A stretch of 64,000 nt of DNA from Flavobacterium coralii (GTDB taxonomy: Bacteria > Bacteroidota > Bacteroidia > Flavobacteriales > Flavobacteriaceae). The notes beneath the pieces were generated by a model that saw only the letters and a list, made by a program, of their open reading frames with translations, did no database searches and was not told the DNA's origin. Numbering within the stretch: position 1 is the first letter of the stretch; every line of letters begins with the position of its first letter. Shown piece by piece: positions 8,398 through 16,912 of this stretch. The stretch lies in NCBI RefSeq assembly GCF_019891545.1, contig NZ_JAHDIU010000009.1:62001-126000 (forward strand). The letters are read 5' to 3'. A program made the translations under genes and the position numbers.

Positions 8398-10257
8398 TTA
8401 TTCTGCTTTAAATATAGTTACATAAAAATCAGGTGTAGTCTGGTGAACAAGATAAGAAGCCTCCTCGCCAGGCTTTAGTTGCTGGGTTATTTTAATGTAT
8501 TCTTTAGATGGCTTGCCATCCTCAGTAGCATTTTTATAATCGGCTTGTTTTACTTCTGTGTAGCTATTATCAAAAGGCGTCTCGGTAACTGTATAAGTAA
8601 TAGTTTTAGTAGCTGTGCCTGTTTGCTTCAGGGTTATCTTTTTTTCATATAGCTCCTGCCCTAAAGTGCGGTTCACCCTGAAGTTAACTTTATAGGAGAC
8701 ACCATTGCCTGCATCATGCCAGGTATCATATTTTTCCAGTATTTCTTTTTTTATGAGCGGAATACCACCTGCACCTTTAGTTTGTGCTGCCGATGCAGTA
8801 TTTTCAGTTTGATTGGGAATAACCTGTGTACGGCCCACATCATAATAGTTTACTATTTGCAGCCCACGCTTAAAAGGTATAACAAGGGTATCGGTATCTA
8901 TACCTTCAGGCCCCTGCTTACGGATAACAAACTTGTTTTCGCCCTCATGCAGCGGTACCCGTGTATATGAAATGGTTGCAGGTAAAGTCTGCCAGTTGCG
9001 TGTGTCGGCTTTTTCGGTTGCAGCACCGGCTATGTCGGCACCAATCTGCACAAGGTCACCACCCGTATCACCCATAAGCTGGCTGCCGATAGCAGCAAGC
9101 CCGGCTCCGGCCGCTTTCTTTGCCGCAAAACGAAGCACGAGGTCTATGGTTTCGCGCAGCATGCGGTCTTTTAGGCACTGCTTAGCGATAGGGTAGAAAT
9201 CCTGTGCCAGGTAAAAAGGCTGGGGTTTGCCATTTACATCTATCTCTGCACCGGTATAATAACTCCCTCTTTCCCTGTATCGTGGTATGGCAATGGCATT
9301 TATAGTGCCGATATCAGACCCTACAGGAATGGGTATTATTATCTCTTCCAGATGGTCGCCATCCATATACGAGCCGTAGAATATGCCTGCCGCCCCTGAT
9401 GCCGTTATTACAATCTGGTCTTTTGCAGGGCCAATGCCGTTTTCCCAGAAAATTACAGCTTCACCTTTGTTTACAGCCTGGTAGTCCGCCGGGCTTGTTT
9501 TAGCTGCGCTATCATCTGCAGGCAGTTTAAACTTATTGCGGTAGTCATTATACTCCTGGGTAAAGCCCATAAGCTTTGCTGTGCGCAGGAGGTCTTTTTG
9601 CAATTGTACAGGCGTTGTAACACCAAAATATTCGCCGTTATTACGTCCGTAAATCTCTGCTGCATTGCGATAGGCAATAAAGGCATTGTTTATATCACCT
9701 GTAGATTCATACAAAATACCCTGTAGTATCTGCGAAAAAGCATCTTCGCTATACCTGTTTTTATTTTCTTTATAATTCTCATTAAGCTCATACAGCTTTA
9801 AGTTTATCCTCTTAGCCTCTACAAGCGCTTCATTAGGCATGCCCATTGCAAAATAGTTAAGTGCCTTGTAGTAAAAAAGCGTAACCTTTTCAAAGTCCTC
9901 ACCTTTATACGGCTCTGCCATTGGGTTGGTAAACTTGGCTGCAACAGCCTGTCCCGCTTTTGTTTTAATGCGGTCTTCTATCATTATATAGGCTTCTTCC
10001 AAGAGCTTGTTACTTTCTGCATAATTACCGCGCATGTGCTCTACCTTTCCTTTTTCGAGAAGGTAGAGCAGGCGGTTGCGTTTTTTATTAAGAAAGCTGT
10101 TTTTCTCTATACCTGATATAGCCTTATCATATGCCCCGTTAAAGAGGTTTGCTTCTATATCAGATGTTTTGGAGTTATAAGTACTGCAGGAAGAAAAAGC
10201 TATCAATAACAGCAACAGGCCAACGGCATATTTGCCTTTGCTTATACTTAATTTCAT
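8398..10257 (-). CDS. COG3014-type TPR lipoprotein
   Basis: The 619-residue product has a lipoprotein signal with the lipobox cysteine at residue 24 (FSSC-STYN). TPR-like helices cover about residues 35-240, a Gly/Ala-rich, helix-forming segment lies around 375-410, and a beta-rich C-terminal half follows. This arrangement fits the COG3014 family, which in several proteobacteria is found beside lpoB-like genes, as it is here (24 bases upstream). No Asp-rich export signal follows the cysteine, so the lipid-anchored protein probably faces the periplasm. The role is unknown; a scaffold for cell-wall synthesis or envelope assembly is an inference from the neighbourhood. Confidence 0.8.
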   Translation of the reverse strand: MKLSISKGKYAVGLLLLLIAFSSCSTYNSKTSDIEANLFNGAYDKAISGIEKNSFLNKKRNRLLYLLEKGKVEHMRGNYAESNKLLEEAYIMIEDRIKTKAGQAVAAKFTNPMAEPYKGEDFEKVTLFYYKALNYFAMGMPNEALVEAKRINLKLYELNENYKENKNRYSEDAFSQILQGILYESTGDINNAFIAYRNAAEIYGRNNGEYFGVTTPVQLQKDLLRTAKLMGFTQEYNDYRNKFKLPADDSAAKTSPADYQAVNKGEAVIFWENGIGPAKDQIVITASGAAGIFYGSYMDGDHLEEIIIPIPVGSDIGTINAIAIPRYRERGSYYTGAEIDVNGKPQPFYLAQDFYPIAKQCLKDRMLRETIDLVLRFAAKKAAGAGLAAIGSQLMGDTGGDLVQIGADIAGAATEKADTRNWQTLPATISYTRVPLHEGENKFVIRKQGPEGIDTDTLVIPFKRGLQIVNYYDVGRTQVIPNQTENTASAAQTKGAGGIPLIKKEILEKYDTWHDAGNGVSYKVNFRVNRTLGQELYEKKITLKQTGTATKTITYTVTETPFDNSYTEVKQADYKNATEDGKPSKEYIKITQQLKPGEEASYLVHQTTPDFYVTIFKAE

Positions 10258-10281
10258 ATAAAAACAGGTGCTGTTATACTA

Positions 10282-10881
10282 TTACAGCTTTTTACCGATA
10301 TACTTTTTGATTTTTTTGTCGCCTATCCACACTTTATCGTTTGTCTGAATATTGGTAAGCTCAAGATCTATCTGGTAGTAAACTGTTTTTTCTTTTCCGG
10401 CCTGGTCAACAATAGAGTTTATAGTGCCCTGAAGCATAAAGTCGGCACCATTTTCTAAACCGAATTTTTTCATGGTTGACTGTGATGCAAAGTTTTGCTG
10501 GTCGGCCCTTTCAGCCCTCACTTCTTCACGCATGTTACCGGCCTGTACCAGTTTCATCCTGCCTGAATTAATTATAGCCTTCTCAATGTCTTTAGAAAAC
10601 GTTTCGGTAGCAATATGCTCGTGCGATTTGTTTACAATCATGCCAACAATAATAACAGGCTTTTTACCTGCATTTTCAGAGGCATAAGTGCTGTACCATG
10701 CATGCTCCATCAGCTCCGCGGTAATTTCTTCAGCAGTAAGCCTTGAATCTGTTTCGTTCCAGCGTCCGCTAAGGTCTGTAACCGTGTTTTCATTTACGCG
10801 CTGCACCTGTGGAGATGAACAGCCTGATATTGTTAAACCTGCGGCAAGCGCCAAAGCTGAAAGTAAAGTTCCGGTTTTCAT
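10282..10881 (-). CDS. LpoB-like penicillin-binding-protein activator lipoprotein
   Basis: The 199-residue product has a lipobox (TISGC, Cys21) and then a domain with VTDLSGRWNETDSR and KPVIIVGMIVNKS motifs, the pattern of the LpoB/YcfM family (Pfam PF13036). In Escherichia coli LpoB reaches through the cell wall and stimulates PBP1b; in Bacteroidota this activity has not been assigned, so the symbol is withheld. It is the first gene of a minus-strand operon followed by the COG3014 lipoprotein and a small secreted protein. Unlike the gammaproteobacterial protein it lacks a long disordered Pro-rich linker after the lipid anchor. Confidence 0.85.
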   Translation of the reverse strand: MKTGTLLSALALAAGLTISGCSSPQVQRVNENTVTDLSGRWNETDSRLTAEEITAELMEHAWYSTYASENAGKKPVIIVGMIVNKSHEHIATETFSKDIEKAIINSGRMKLVQAGNMREEVRAERADQQNFASQSTMKKFGLENGADFMLQGTINSIVDQAGKEKTVYYQIDLELTNIQTNDKVWIGDKKIKKYIGKKL

Positions 10882-10980
10882 AAACTATTTGTTTTATTGA
10901 TTAATGATTTTGTTAACATTTTTAACAAGCAATCTTACAAAAGGTGTGCCATTAAAATTTATGTTGTAAATGTACATAAA

Positions 10981-11004
10981 AAAATACCCTGTTAAGGGTA
11001 TTTT
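10981..11004 (-). terminator. Terminator of the two-component operon
   Basis: A perfect 10-bp stem (AAAATACCCT with its complement) and a 4-base loop are followed on the minus strand by a U-run. It lies 170 bases past the response-regulator stop, leaving a long untranslated 3' end. Confidence 0.75.
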
Positions 11005-11173
11005 CATGCTAAACCAACTACTCAAAAACTAAAGGAAATTGTGCTAAATTGAAAGAAGAAACTAAGTGTTAAGGTTGTCTTGAGTAGCTTGTCCGTGTTT
11101 TTATGATGTAGCAAAGATGGGGTAAATGCAGACACAGGAAAATACCTAATAATGGGTAATTTTACAGGTAGTA

Positions 11174-11794
11174 CTACCCATTAAAATCATATTTACGTTC
11201 CATGCTATAGCGTAAAAGCTCACTTTTACCCTGAAGGTTGAGTTTTTTAAGTATGTTTTTGCGATGGGTATCTACAGTGCTTTTTTCAATAAAGAGCATA
11301 TCGGCAATTTCCTGAGAGGTTTTGCCTTCCCCCACAAGTTTTACAATTTCCATTTCGCGCTTGCTTAACGGTATGTCCTGCCCTTTGGGTTTTTCGGGGT
11401 GTAATTTTATTGAATCGTCAAAGAATATTTCTCCCGACATAACGCCCCTTATTGCTGCAAGTACAGTTTTGAGTGAAGCATTTTTCATGATATAACCGGA
11501 TGCCCCTGCTTCCTGCATTTGCGATATAGCCTCATCCTGCTCAAACATGCTGAAGGCTATAATTTTACAGTTCGGAAAGTCTTTTTTTATGCTGCGTGTT
11601 GCTGTTATGCCGTCCATTTTCGGCATACGGATGTCTGTAAGAACCACATCTGGTTTTTTAAGGCTTACAAGCTCCAGCAGCCGTTCACCATCGTTGGCTT
11701 CGCCCACAACGGTAATATCATCTTCATATTCCAAAAATACTTTAATGCCATCTATCAGCGACTGATGGTCTTCGGCTATTACTAAACGTATCAT
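11174..11794 (-). CDS. NarL/LuxR-family response regulator
   Basis: This 206-residue regulator has a receiver domain with the acidic pocket (EDH near residue 8), phospho-acceptor Asp54 (VLTDIRMP) and the conserved lysine at about 104, and a C-terminal LuxR-type helix-turn-helix (about 140-200; LSKREMEIVKLV and VDTHRKNILKKL). Its ATG overlaps the stop of the sensor kinase by 4 bases, so the two are coupled. The targets are unknown; no obvious binding site is visible in the operon's own upstream region. Confidence 0.95.
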   Translation of the reverse strand: MIRLVIAEDHQSLIDGIKVFLEYEDDITVVGEANDGERLLELVSLKKPDVVLTDIRMPKMDGITATRSIKKDFPNCKIIAFSMFEQDEAISQMQEAGASGYIMKNASLKTVLAAIRGVMSGEIFFDDSIKLHPEKPKGQDIPLSKREMEIVKLVGEGKTSQEIADMLFIEKSTVDTHRKNILKKLNLQGKSELLRYSMERKYDFNG

Positions 11795-13569
11795 ATCGGC
11801 AGGTCTATTATTATGGTTGTCCCTTTTCCTTTCTTAGAATCTATGGTAAAAGTACCACCCAGTTGTTCTGTTTTTTTCTTTATGCTGTCAAGCCCCATTC
11901 CATCAGCTTTCCCTATAATATTGGTATCCATACCCACACCATTATCTTCAATAATTATATTGATATTATCGTCATGGTTTGTCAGTTGCACAGATGCCTC
12001 TGTAGCACCTGAGTGCTTTATTATATTAGTTGAAAGTTCCTGCACCATCCTGAAAATAGCTATTTCCATTTTATTCTCAAGGCGTTCGTCAAACCCGAAA
12101 GCATTTACTTCTATAGAAAGTTTGCCCGGAACTGATATTTTTTCGGCTAGTTTTTTCAGCGCCGGTATAATACCCTCACTGGCAAATACCCCTGCATTTT
12201 TTGCGTGTGCCATACGCCTGACTTTCTGGTAGGCTTCTTCTATAAGCTCGTCTGTCTTCTGGTATAGCCTGTTCTCTTCTTCCCTAAGCTCATTTTTGCG
12301 TATTTTAAGATTTTCAAAATTCAGCTTCAGGGCGGCAAGCATACTGCCCAGGTTGTCATGCAGGTCATTTGCTATGCGTTGGCGCTCTTTTTCCTGCCCC
12401 TCAAGCATCAGGTCTATACTTTGAAGCTCATATTCTTTCAGGGCTTTTTCAAGCTTTTGCTGCTCAATAAGTTTTTCCTGCTTTAATATCTTTTCTTTAC
12501 GCTTTGCATTTTTAAAAACCAGGAATCCTATAACAAGGCTTGCGGCCAACAAGCCGGTAAAGGTGTAAATTAGTATTCTGTTCGTTGCGTTATCACTCCG
12601 AAGTAACTGGTTTTCAAGCTCTTTTTCTTTTGTTTTATATTTGGTTTGTATATCGTTTATGGCAATGTTTTGCTCTTCAGATTTTAAACTATCGGCAAAT
12701 TGTTTGTTTAATACTAAATACTTGTAAGCATTTTTTATGTCGCCTTTCATTTGATAGTTTCCGGCTAAGAATTCATAAATATATTGCTTTGTTCTTAATG
12801 TATATTTTTGAATAGGCAGCGACTCGGCGAGATGCAGGTATTCTATAGCTTTATCATAATCCTGTTTATGATGATATGATGAGGCGACATTTATGTAATT
12901 GGAACATAAATCATCAACAGTGCCTGAACTATTTACTATTTCACGATCTTTTTTGAGGTAGTATAGTGCGGAATCAGGCTTTTGAAGCCTTTCATTATAC
13001 ACAACAGCCACATTGTGGTATATGCGTGCCAGTAAATCGATATTGTTTCTTTCTTCTGCAAATTTTAATGCTTTTAAATAATAGTCACGGCTACGCTCAT
13101 TTTCATTATTATCAAGCATCCATACCGCCATATTGCAGTAACCTTTTGCAATCTTAATAGTATCTTTCTGTTTAGTTACATATTGTTGGTATTCTTCGAT
13201 GTATTTTAAGTAATTATTCTTATTATAGTCCTGTGCGCTTATTAAATAGGCAATATCAATATTAATGTCCATGGCCTTATCCATGCTGTCAGCTTCTTTG
13301 TATTGTGCTTTTGATTTTAGATAATACTCAAATGCTTTATCCTCATGGCCCACATACGTATATCCACATGCTAAAAGGTAACTTCGAAAAGCCTTATCTG
13401 CTTTAGAAAGCTTATTCACATCCATTTTCTCGAGCATGTCTAATGTCGTGTAGTGCATATTTTTATCAAAATACTCTTCTGCAAGCAGCAGTTGCCTGCT
13501 GTACTGAGCACTACTGTACTGACAGGATAAAAGCAGTAAAAACAGATAGATATAAAAACGTCCTGCCAT
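11791..13569 (-). CDS. TPR-containing sensor histidine kinase (HisKA_3 type)
   Basis: The 592-residue product has a signal peptide (about 1-21), a periplasmic series of tetratricopeptide repeats (about 25-300), a single membrane segment (about 332-353), a coiled coil, and a NarX-type kinase core. The phosphorylated histidine is about residue 404 in NDLHDNLGSM, and the ATP-binding Asn and glycine boxes appear as TNIIKHS and EDNGVGMD, GMGLDSI. It partners the LuxR-type regulator encoded right after it. TPR sensors of this kind are common in Bacteroidota but mostly have no known signal. Confidence 0.95.
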   Translation of the reverse strand: MAGRFYIYLFLLLLSCQYSSAQYSRQLLLAEEYFDKNMHYTTLDMLEKMDVNKLSKADKAFRSYLLACGYTYVGHEDKAFEYYLKSKAQYKEADSMDKAMDINIDIAYLISAQDYNKNNYLKYIEEYQQYVTKQKDTIKIAKGYCNMAVWMLDNNENERSRDYYLKALKFAEERNNIDLLARIYHNVAVVYNERLQKPDSALYYLKKDREIVNSSGTVDDLCSNYINVASSYHHKQDYDKAIEYLHLAESLPIQKYTLRTKQYIYEFLAGNYQMKGDIKNAYKYLVLNKQFADSLKSEEQNIAINDIQTKYKTKEKELENQLLRSDNATNRILIYTFTGLLAASLVIGFLVFKNAKRKEKILKQEKLIEQQKLEKALKEYELQSIDLMLEGQEKERQRIANDLHDNLGSMLAALKLNFENLKIRKNELREEENRLYQKTDELIEEAYQKVRRMAHAKNAGVFASEGIIPALKKLAEKISVPGKLSIEVNAFGFDERLENKMEIAIFRMVQELSTNIIKHSGATEASVQLTNHDDNINIIIEDNGVGMDTNIIGKADGMGLDSIKKKTEQLGGTFTIDSKKGKGTTIIIDLPI

Positions 13570-13604
13570 ACTATGTTCTGATTAAATATTGATTATGTTG
13601 AGTA

Positions 13605-13639
13605 AGCAATGCTGCCTCTTTTATTTGGACAGCATTGCT
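13605..13639 (-). terminator. Perfect 10-bp hairpin between two minus-strand genes
   Basis: AGCAATGCTG and its exact complement enclose a 15-base loop 12 bases after the stop of the 145-residue gene. There is no good U-run, so it may only weaken read-through into the sensor kinase gene or protect the 3' end. Confidence 0.5.
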
Positions 13640-13651
13640 CTGTAAACTCTT

Positions 13652-14089
13652 TTAGAATTTTACCTTTAATGTTCCGTAACCCACTCTTTTCGGCACCGTT
13701 TTATCACGTACCTTATCAGTCAGCATTTCGGTATCATAATGTCTCTCTATCTCCCTTTGCAGGTTAAATTCGTCATCATGGCAAAGTATAATCTCCACAT
13801 CACCAGTAAGGCTTATATTGCCGCTTGGTGAATCATTATGGAGGCTTTTCAGGTTAAAGCTGATATCATGCAGTATCAGGTTGCTTAGATCTTCAGACAG
13901 GTCTGTATCCGGAGCAACATCCTTAATCTGCATGTGTATCAGAACCCTGTCAACGCCGTTTTTTGAAAAGTTGTAAATGCCTGGAAATTCATAGCTTCCG
14001 TTGTCGAGCCTGGGCAATACAACGCTGTACCTTGCAGAACCTGTACCATCAGTGTAGGTGCCGGCTCCATAATAGACAATGTTAATCAT
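13652..14089 (-). CDS. Hypothetical protein, 145 residues
   Basis: I do not recognise this protein. It has no signal peptide or membrane segment, is acidic in the middle and basic at the end, and is predicted beta-rich with repeated D/N-G-S-containing turns in the first 40 residues. It lies upstream of the sensor kinase gene with an 82-base gap containing a hairpin, so it is probably a separate transcription unit. No homology can be argued from sequence alone. Confidence 0.65.
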   Translation of the reverse strand: MINIVYYGAGTYTDGTGSARYSVVLPRLDNGSYEFPGIYNFSKNGVDRVLIHMQIKDVAPDTDLSEDLSNLILHDISFNLKSLHNDSPSGNISLTGDVEIILCHDDEFNLQREIERHYDTEMLTDKVRDKTVPKRVGYGTLKVKF

Positions 14090-14141
14090 AGAATAGGTTT
14101 TTTTGGTTAATAGGCAAATTTCTGATGGTTAAGGTAAAAAA

Positions 14142-14163
14142 AAATCCCCATCAAAGGGGATTT
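14142..14163 (-). terminator. Intrinsic terminator of the 62-residue membrane protein gene
   Basis: AAATCCCC pairs with GGGGATTT around a 6-base loop; on the minus strand a run of eight or more U follows. This is one of the clearest terminators of the window. Confidence 0.85.
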
Positions 14164-14196
14164 ACATTTCATATTTTGTCAGCATTTTATTACCGC

Positions 14197-14385
14197 TTAT
14201 CCTTTAAGGTAGAATTTTATAAAAAACAAAATTGCTATAAATGCCATAAAGCCAATAAGTACTTTGTAGCTGCCTTTATAGTGTTTTTTGTGCAATTTTA
14301 AATCTTTGCGGTAAACATATATCATTGCCGCTACAAATGCTACTACAAAAAATACGGCAAATATTAACTGGCCCTCTGTAAACAT
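14197..14385 (-). CDS. Small two-helix membrane protein
   Basis: The 62-residue product has two hydrophobic helices (about 7-25 and 42-59) separated by a strongly basic loop rich in Lys and His (KDLKLHKKHYKG), so the loop should face the cytoplasm. It stands alone between its own -7 box and a strong terminator, which supports it being a real gene. It looks like a conserved flavobacterial protein of unknown function. Confidence 0.75.
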   Translation of the reverse strand: MFTEGQLIFAVFFVVAFVAAMIYVYRKDLKLHKKHYKGSYKVLIGFMAFIAILFFIKFYLKG

Positions 14386-14402
14386 GTTGAAATCTTTTTA
14401 CG

Positions 14403-14410
14403 CAAAATTA
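14403..14410 (-). promoter_or_regulatory. Candidate -7 box for the 62-residue gene
   Basis: TAATTTTG on the minus strand fits TAnnTTTG and lies 18 bases before the ATG at 14385. No -33 match was found. Confidence 0.45.
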
Positions 14411-14463
14411 CAACATAGTACTTATAAAAAGTATTTTTAATGCATTAAATAGTAATACAGATT

Positions 14464-14853
14464 ATGAAGAAACAATTAGAAGCCGTAAAAGAATTTCATA
14501 CTGCATTCGGACTGGGAGTAAGCGATAAGCCAAGAGGAAGCCTGGGCGATAGCGTAAACATGCTTAGGTATAACCTGATGAAAGAAGAAAACGAAGAATA
14601 TCTTGAGGCTGTGCAAAATAATGATGTTACCGAGATTGCCGATGCACTGGGCGACATGCTGTATATATTGTGCGGCACTATACTTGAACATGGCTTGCAG
14701 CACAAAATAGAAGATGTTTTTAATGAGATACAGCGCAGTAATATGAGCAAGCTTGGCGCCGACGGCAAACCAATATACCGCGAGGATGGTAAGGTCATGA
14801 AAGGCCCCGGCTACTTTAAACCCGATTTTGCATCAATATTACAGGAAGATTAA
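14464..14853 (+). CDS. MazG-like nucleotide pyrophosphohydrolase
   Basis: The 129-residue, all-alpha product carries the MazG/HisE-type metal-binding pattern: a Glu-rich helix (KEENEEYLEA) followed by an Asp pair in DALGDMLY, characteristic of all-alpha NTP pyrophosphohydrolases that hydrolyse (d)NTPs or phosphoribosyl-ATP. A C-terminal stretch with GKVMKGPGYF and PDF motifs matches a group of stand-alone members often annotated as phosphoribosyl-ATP pyrophosphohydrolase-like. No his genes are nearby, so house-cleaning of nucleotides is the more likely role. It ends against a palindromic repeat that separates it from convergent ilvE. Confidence 0.88.
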   Translation: MKKQLEAVKEFHTAFGLGVSDKPRGSLGDSVNMLRYNLMKEENEEYLEAVQNNDVTEIADALGDMLYILCGTILEHGLQHKIEDVFNEIQRSNMSKLGADGKPIYREDGKVMKGPGYFKPDFASILQED

Positions 14854-14860
14854 AACAAAA

Positions 14861-14991
14861 GGAGCTGTCTCAAAAGTGTCATTCTGAACGAAGCGATAGC
14901 GAAGTGAAGAATCTTGAATGATTTGATTTTAGTTAAGATTCCTCCTATCGTCGGAATGACAAAGTGCTGGTAAAAGCACTTTTGAGACAGC
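14861..14991. repeat. Nested palindromic interspersed element between convergent genes
   Basis: The outer arms are exact 15-bp complements (GCTGTCTCAAAAGTG at 14864-14878 with 14977-14991). Inside them is a second, imperfect pair: the left arm holds TGTCATTC..GA..CGA..AATCTT with an extra repeated CGAAGCGATAG stretch, and the right arm holds the complement, shorter by about 12 bases. A third hairpin (AAAGTGCT/AGCACTTT, 14961-14982) competes with the outer stem. The GTCATTC-GA-CGAAG-GAATCTT core is a kind of repeat seen many times in Bacteroidota genomes. Here it can also serve as a terminator for both mazG-like gene and ilvE. Confidence 0.85.
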
Positions 14992-15006
14992 CCCTCTGTT
15001 TTTTGT

Positions 15007-16077
15007 TTAGTTTATCTTCATTGTCCACCCAAAGGTGTCTTCAGCACGTTTGTATTGCAAATCGGTAAGCATTTTCTTTAAGCGTAGCGCAACAGGGTTT
15101 TCCTGCTTTGGTAATTCATAATACTTATCTTTATAGCTAAAGCCTACTATAGGGTTAACTACTGCAGCTGTGCCCGCACCAAATATCTCTTTTAAAGAGC
15201 CATCTTCGGCGGCAGCTACAAGTTCGTCAACAAGTACAGATCGTACTTCTACATCTATGTTTTCACGCTTGGCAATATCAATAAGGCTTTTTCGCGTTAC
15301 CCCATCAAGTATTCTTTCGCTTGTTGGAGCAGTATATAAAGTATCGTTTATCCTGAAAAATACGTTCATGGTGCCGGCTTCTTCCAACTTGGTATGCGTG
15401 GCGTCATCTGTCCAGATAATCTGCTGAAAGCCCATTTCATTAGCAAGTTTGGTAGGGTAAAACTGTGCTGAATAGTTACCTGCTGCCTTTGCAGCGCCAA
15501 TGCCGCCGTTTGCAGCGCGGCTGTAATGTTCTGCAATGATAACCTTAACCTCGCCTGAGTAGTAGGCCTTAGCAGGTGAAAGTATGATCATGAAACGGTA
15601 AAACTGTGCAGGTGCTGCAATTACGCCGGGCCCAGTTGCTATCATAAACGGGCGGATGTATAATGAACTACCCTCACCGTGCTTTACCCACTCGCGGTCT
15701 ATGTCTATCAGTTTTTTCATGCCTTCCATAAAAACTTCTTCAGGCACTTCGGGCATGGCCAGCCTTGCAGCCGATTTATTAAAACGCCTGTAGTTTTCAT
15801 CGGGCCTGAAAAGCCATACATCGCCCTGTGCATCTTTGTAGGCTTTCATGCCTTCAAAAATTGCCTGCCCGTAATGGAACACTTTAGCAGACGGGTCTAT
15901 CAAAAATGGTTCGTAAGGTTTTATAACCGGTTTTTCCCACACCCCCTGTTTATAATCGCATATCAGCATATGGTCTGTAAACGTATTGCCAAAGGTGAGG
16001 TTTTCGAAATCAACATTGCCTATTTTAGTCGTTTCGGCCTTGTTAATAATGATATCGTTTGTAGCTGAATTGCTCAT
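15007..16077 (-). CDS. ilvE: Branched-chain amino acid aminotransferase
   Basis: IlvE transfers the amino group between glutamate and the 2-oxo acids of Leu, Ile and Val, with pyridoxal phosphate. The 356-residue protein is the class IV aminotransferase of the long type. Visible marks are FHYGQAIFEG near residue 70, the PLP lysine in GAAKAAGNY (about 190-198), the LEEAGTMN loop and SERILDGVTR phosphate-binding motif. I start at the ATG at 16077; the codon just before is TTG. A -7 box lies at 16119-16126. It is the only branched-chain gene in the window. Confidence 0.96.
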   Translation of the reverse strand: MSNSATNDIIINKAETTKIGNVDFENLTFGNTFTDHMLICDYKQGVWEKPVIKPYEPFLIDPSAKVFHYGQAIFEGMKAYKDAQGDVWLFRPDENYRRFNKSAARLAMPEVPEEVFMEGMKKLIDIDREWVKHGEGSSLYIRPFMIATGPGVIAAPAQFYRFMIILSPAKAYYSGEVKVIIAEHYSRAANGGIGAAKAAGNYSAQFYPTKLANEMGFQQIIWTDDATHTKLEEAGTMNVFFRINDTLYTAPTSERILDGVTRKSLIDIAKRENIDVEVRSVLVDELVAAAEDGSLKEIFGAGTAAVVNPIVGFSYKDKYYELPKQENPVALRLKKMLTDLQYKRAEDTFGWTMKIN

Positions 16078-16118
16078 CAAGTTAAATTTGGTGGTAAATA
16101 ATTAAGTTGTGTTATGCG

Positions 16119-16126
16119 CAAATTTA
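16119..16126 (-). promoter_or_regulatory. Candidate -7 box for ilvE
   Basis: TAAATTTG on the minus strand fits the Bacteroidota -7 consensus, 41 bases before the ATG at 16077. Confidence 0.45.
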
Positions 16127-16243
16127 AGAAAAAAACCATGTTGGGTAGGGGATAGCAGGTAAATTTAGTTAAAGGTGTTTTGTTTATATTTGTTTTTAAT
16201 GTTACAGAACCTGATTTTCAGGTCGTGTATTTGCAGAAATTTA

Positions 16244-16251
16244 TAAATTTG
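16244..16251 (+). promoter_or_regulatory. Candidate -7 box for the DUF4920/haem/mnmD operon
   Basis: TAAATTTG lies 28 bases before the ATG at 16280, the same distance as the boxes before mnmA and argS. Another match, TATATTTG, occurs at 16185-16192. Neither has a good -33 partner. Confidence 0.45.
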
Positions 16252-16279
16252 TGAGATAAAATTTTAATTCTTTTAAAAA

Positions 16280-16912
16280 ATGAAGAAAGTAATAGTACTG
16301 GCTGCTGCCCTTGCGGTTTTTACAGCCTGCAAAGACGATAAAGAAACCACTGTAGAGAGTGAAGGCACAATAATAGAAACTCCGACAGACACTGTAACGG
16401 TAGATGTTGATACGCTTGAAGGAGCTGAAACAGGCGCAGATGCCGAAGCTGAAGCTGCCGGTAGCGCTGAAACGGTAACTAAAGAAAATACTGCTGCAAA
16501 ACCATCTGTTAAATATGCTGCTTTCGGAGACAAGATGATAGCTGACAATGCCCTTACCAAAGAGCAGATGCTTAAAAAATACAGTTCATTAAAGCCGGGC
16601 GATACTATTAATGTAAAATTTAAATCGACCATTAAAAATGTTTGTCAGAAGAAAGGCTGCTGGATGACGCTTGATATGCCGACAGGCAAAGAATCTTTTG
16701 TACGGTTTAAAGATTACGGCTTTTTTGTGCCGCTTAATGCAGGCAGCAGGGAAGCAGTAGTTAACGGTAAGGCGTTTGTGAGTGAAATATCAGTAGCAGA
16801 ACTTAAGCATTATGCAAAGGACGAAGGCAAAAGCCAGGCTGAAATTGATAAAATAACCCAGCCTAAGCTTACCTATGGTTTTGAAGCTAACGGCGTACTG
16901 ATAACCCAATAA
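16280..16912 (+). CDS. DUF4920 lipoprotein
   Basis: The 210-residue product has a lipobox (VFTAC, Cys17) followed at once by KDDKE, an acidic stretch like the flavobacterial surface lipoprotein export signal. A long low-complexity linker rich in Glu, Thr and Ala (about 20-75) leads to a DUF4920 domain (about 80-208) marked by KNVCQKKGCWM and GYGF-like RFKDYGFF. The CQKKGC pair may bind metal or form a disulfide. It overlaps the next gene by one base (TAATG), so this is a coupled operon with the haem lipoprotein and mnmD. The function is not known. Confidence 0.88.
   Translation: MKKVIVLAAALAVFTACKDDKETTVESEGTIIETPTDTVTVDVDTLEGAETGADAEAEAAGSAETVTKENTAAKPSVKYAAFGDKMIADNALTKEQMLKKYSSLKPGDTINVKFKSTIKNVCQKKGCWMTLDMPTGKESFVRFKDYGFFVPLNAGSREAVVNGKAFVSEISVAELKHYAKDEGKSQAEIDKITQPKLTYGFEANGVLITQ

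Noticed and set aside
13605-13639. Insertion-sequence end at the 10-bp hairpin
   Set aside because: No second copy or associated gene was found; a simple hairpin is enough.
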